Below, one piece after another: positions 62,456-64,000 of a stretch of DNA of 64,000 nucleotides (the stretch's first letter is position 1; each line of letters opens with the position of its first letter). The notes under the pieces are model-generated. The model did no database searches, was not told the DNA's origin, and worked only from the letters and a program-made list of their open reading frames with translations. Both the position numbers and the translations under genes were made by a program. This stretch comes from an uncultured Cohaesibacter sp. (GTDB lineage: Bacteria; Pseudomonadota; Alphaproteobacteria; Rhizobiales; Cohaesibacteraceae). The stretch covers positions 2,954,775 through 3,018,774 of the forward strand of contig NZ_OY781091.1 of assembly GCF_963676275.1 (NCBI RefSeq). The letters run 5' to 3'.

Positions 62456-63445
62456 ATGCGTGACATCAATATCAAGGCAACCGAATATTTTGAATCTGTC
62501 GCCCGGCTTGGTTCCGTGACCAAGGCTGCAGGAGAGCTTGGCGTGTCGCCTTCGGCCGTCTCGCAACAGATCCGGCTGCTGGAAACCCAGTTTGGTGTCA
62601 ATCTGTTCCGCCGGGAAAAGCGCAAGCTGGTGCTCACCCAGGAGGGGGACCGCCTGTTCCAGACCACGACACAGGCCTTCAGCGCCATTCGCAACGCCCG
62701 CAATGCCATCACCCGCCAGAGGGAACTGCGCGGCCTCACCTTGCGCGTCAGCCCCAGCTTTGGCGTACGCTGGCTCGGCCCGCGTGTCTATGGCTTTCTG
62801 GCCAAGCATCAGGAATGGAGCCTGCATGTGGATGCTACGCCGGACTATTCCTCTTTCGAGACCGAGGCCGTCGACTTCGACATACGCTACGGACTGGGCG
62901 GCTGGGCAGGACTGGTGGAAAATTCCATCATGAGCGATCTGGTGCTGCCCATGTGCAGCCCGGACTATCTCAAGGAGCTGCAAGCGCATTCCGCAGATCC
63001 TCGCGAACAATTGCGCCATGCCCGCAAGATCCATAGTGCCAAGGCGCTGTTGCGCTGGGATCTGTGGCTGGCCGCGAACAATATCGAAATTCCCAACCTG
63101 CATTATCAGCTGCGCTTTGACCGCTCTTCGATGTCGATCGAGATGGCCAAACAGGGCGGTGGACTGGCGCTTGAAAATGCCGCCCTTTGCCTGCCCGATC
63201 TGCTCAACGGCAATCTGGTCCCCTTCAGCCCGACCTTTCCGGTGATTGAATATCCCGCCTACTGGTTCGTCTGCCCCTCACGGCATTTCAATCGCCGCAT
63301 CGTCAAGCATTTCTCCGACTGGCTGATACAAGAGAGCCGCGACCATGAGGACGCGACTCGTCAGTTTCTCGAAAATTGCCAATGCAGCTTCCTCAAAGAG
63401 ACCAGCGAAGGCCTCGTACAGGCAGGCAGTCCCGACAGTCGCTAG
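62456..63445 (+). CDS. LysR-family transcriptional regulator (GcvA-like)
   Basis: 329 residues. The N-terminal helix-turn-helix is in TEYFESVARLGSVTKAAGEL and SPSAVSQQIRLLETQFGVNL. The effector-binding domain (about 95-300) has LTLRVSPSFGVRWLGPRV and DFDIRYGLGGW as in the GcvA/AmpR-like subgroup. ATG 62456 is preferred; an in-frame TTG at 62438 adds six residues. It converges on the TRAP permease gene, so its targets are not obvious. The last 30 residues are a polar tail. Confidence 0.88.
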   Translation: MRDINIKATEYFESVARLGSVTKAAGELGVSPSAVSQQIRLLETQFGVNLFRREKRKLVLTQEGDRLFQTTTQAFSAIRNARNAITRQRELRGLTLRVSPSFGVRWLGPRVYGFLAKHQEWSLHVDATPDYSSFETEAVDFDIRYGLGGWAGLVENSIMSDLVLPMCSPDYLKELQAHSADPREQLRHARKIHSAKALLRWDLWLAANNIEIPNLHYQLRFDRSSMSIEMAKQGGGLALENAALCLPDLLNGNLVPFSPTFPVIEYPAYWFVCPSRHFNRRIVKHFSDWLIQESRDHEDATRQFLENCQCSFLKETSEGLVQAGSPDSR

Positions 63446-63466
63446 AAGCAACGCTCTGCAATGCGA

Positions 63467-64000
63467 TCAGTAGATCGTCAGTGCCGGAATGTAGGAAATC
63501 ATCAGCAACACTGCCAGCGCCACCAGATAGAAGGGCAGCAACGACCAGACCACCGAGCTGATGCCGGTTTTGGCGATTGCCGCCGAGATGAACAGCGTCG
63601 TCCCGACCGGCGGAGTGTAGAGCCCGATCGACAGATTGACCACCATCATCAGCCCCAGTTGCACCGGATCCAGACCGATATGTTGGGCGAGAACCACAAA
63701 TAGCGGCCCCAGCAGCAATACTGCGGCAGGCAGATCGAGAAATGCCCCGACAATCAGCATCACCACATTCATCGCCATGATGATCATCCATGGCTCGGAA
63801 AAGAAGGATGTGACCCATATCGCCAGATTCTGCGGCACCCGCTCGGCAGTCAGCAGCCATTGCATGACCGAAGACGCCATGATGATCAGCATCACAGCAC
63901 CGGTCATCATCGCCGTATCGATCATCGCCCGCCACAGGACCGACCAGTTGAGATCGCGATAGATCAAGCCGCTCACCAGCAATGCATAGGCCACCGCCAT
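63467..64000 (-). CDS. dctM: TRAP transporter large permease DctM, 5' end outside window
   Basis: The C-terminal 177 residues of a protein expected to be about 430 long; the frame is open through the window edge. Hydrophobic helices and the segments FLDLPAAVLLLGPLFVVLAQ and NLSIGLYTPPVGTTLFISAA are TRAP DctM hallmarks. DctM forms the membrane channel that imports organic acids or other small molecules with a DctP binding protein. The substrate cannot be inferred. The first Met of the visible part is internal. Confidence 0.93.
   Translation of the reverse strand: MAVAYALLVSGLIYRDLNWSVLWRAMIDTAMMTGAVMLIIMASSVMQWLLTAERVPQNLAIWVTSFFSEPWMIIMAMNVVMLIVGAFLDLPAAVLLLGPLFVVLAQHIGLDPVQLGLMMVVNLSIGLYTPPVGTTLFISAAIAKTGISSVVWSLLPFYLVALAVLLMISYIPALTIY

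Noticed and set aside
1-64000. tRNA, rRNA, insertion sequences, prophage or defence genes
   Set aside because: Scanned for by eye on both strands and none recognised. Absence cannot be proved without tRNAscan or profile searches.

Overview
The window comes from an alphaproteobacterial chromosome, most likely order Hyphomicrobiales (Rhizobiales). The evidence is the chain ruvX, pyrB-pyrC', plsY-dprA, topA-rnr-Nudix-rpmG, pleD-divK, a DUF3572 gene and dinB with a zinc ribbon, plus the alphaproteobacterial ClpS-ClpA arrangement. GC is moderate and codon bias is strong, so most genes carry long meaningless open frames on the opposite strand. Genus is not determinable from what I see. A marine, moderate-GC lineage related to Cohaesibacter or Stappiaceae is only a guess. 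I see no tRNA, rRNA, insertion sequence, prophage or CRISPR array.

Layout. 1-1715: 3'-truncated GGDEF-EAL c-di-GMP protein. 2.2-10 kb: ruvX, cfa, an AEC transporter, then pyrB with a dihydroorotase-like partner that lacks catalytic metal ligands, plsY and dprA. 10.2-17.1 kb: small conserved-looking ORF, topA, rnr, Nudix hydrolase, rpmG and a strong terminator. 17.1-18.0 kb: gene-free block with inverted repeats. 18-24.3 kb: pleD and divK (minus), DUF3572, dinB, RidA, DUF482/GNAT and HIT genes (plus). 24.3-31 kb, minus strand: AzlCD, TrkH, NTF2-like protein, small membrane protein, clpS-clpA. 31.4-41.6 kb: D,D-carboxypeptidase with SPOR domain, J-protein/VWA pair, DUF1489, SDR, a BigR/SqrR-like ArsR regulator with rhodanese, a 41-residue membrane peptide, DUF599, EamA exporter, SH3-like and VOC proteins, MgtE.

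41.9-50.3 kb is the most coherent accessory region. A cobalamin riboswitch precedes a nine-gene minus-strand unit: btuB receptor, btuF-btuC-btuD ABC importer, exbB, two exbD genes, tonB and cbiZ. It is a self-contained corrinoid uptake and remodelling system. One of its two ExbD proteins has Asn in place of the membrane Asp that carries protons in the family.

51-53.2 kb: cold-shock pair (DEAD-box helicase, cspA) plus a 53-residue companion ORF. 53.5-62.4 kb: a carbohydrate/polyol catabolic operon (CUT1 ABC transporter, P-loop kinase, L-xylulose-reductase-like SDR, mannitol 2-dehydrogenase family enzyme) divergent from a ROK regulator, with a palindromic operator candidate over the promoter. 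The window ends with a LysR regulator and a 5'-truncated TRAP (DctM) permease.

Family assignments come from recognising motifs and overall sequence, not from database searches. Start codons were chosen by Shine-Dalgarno-like sequences and family length, and alternatives are stated.
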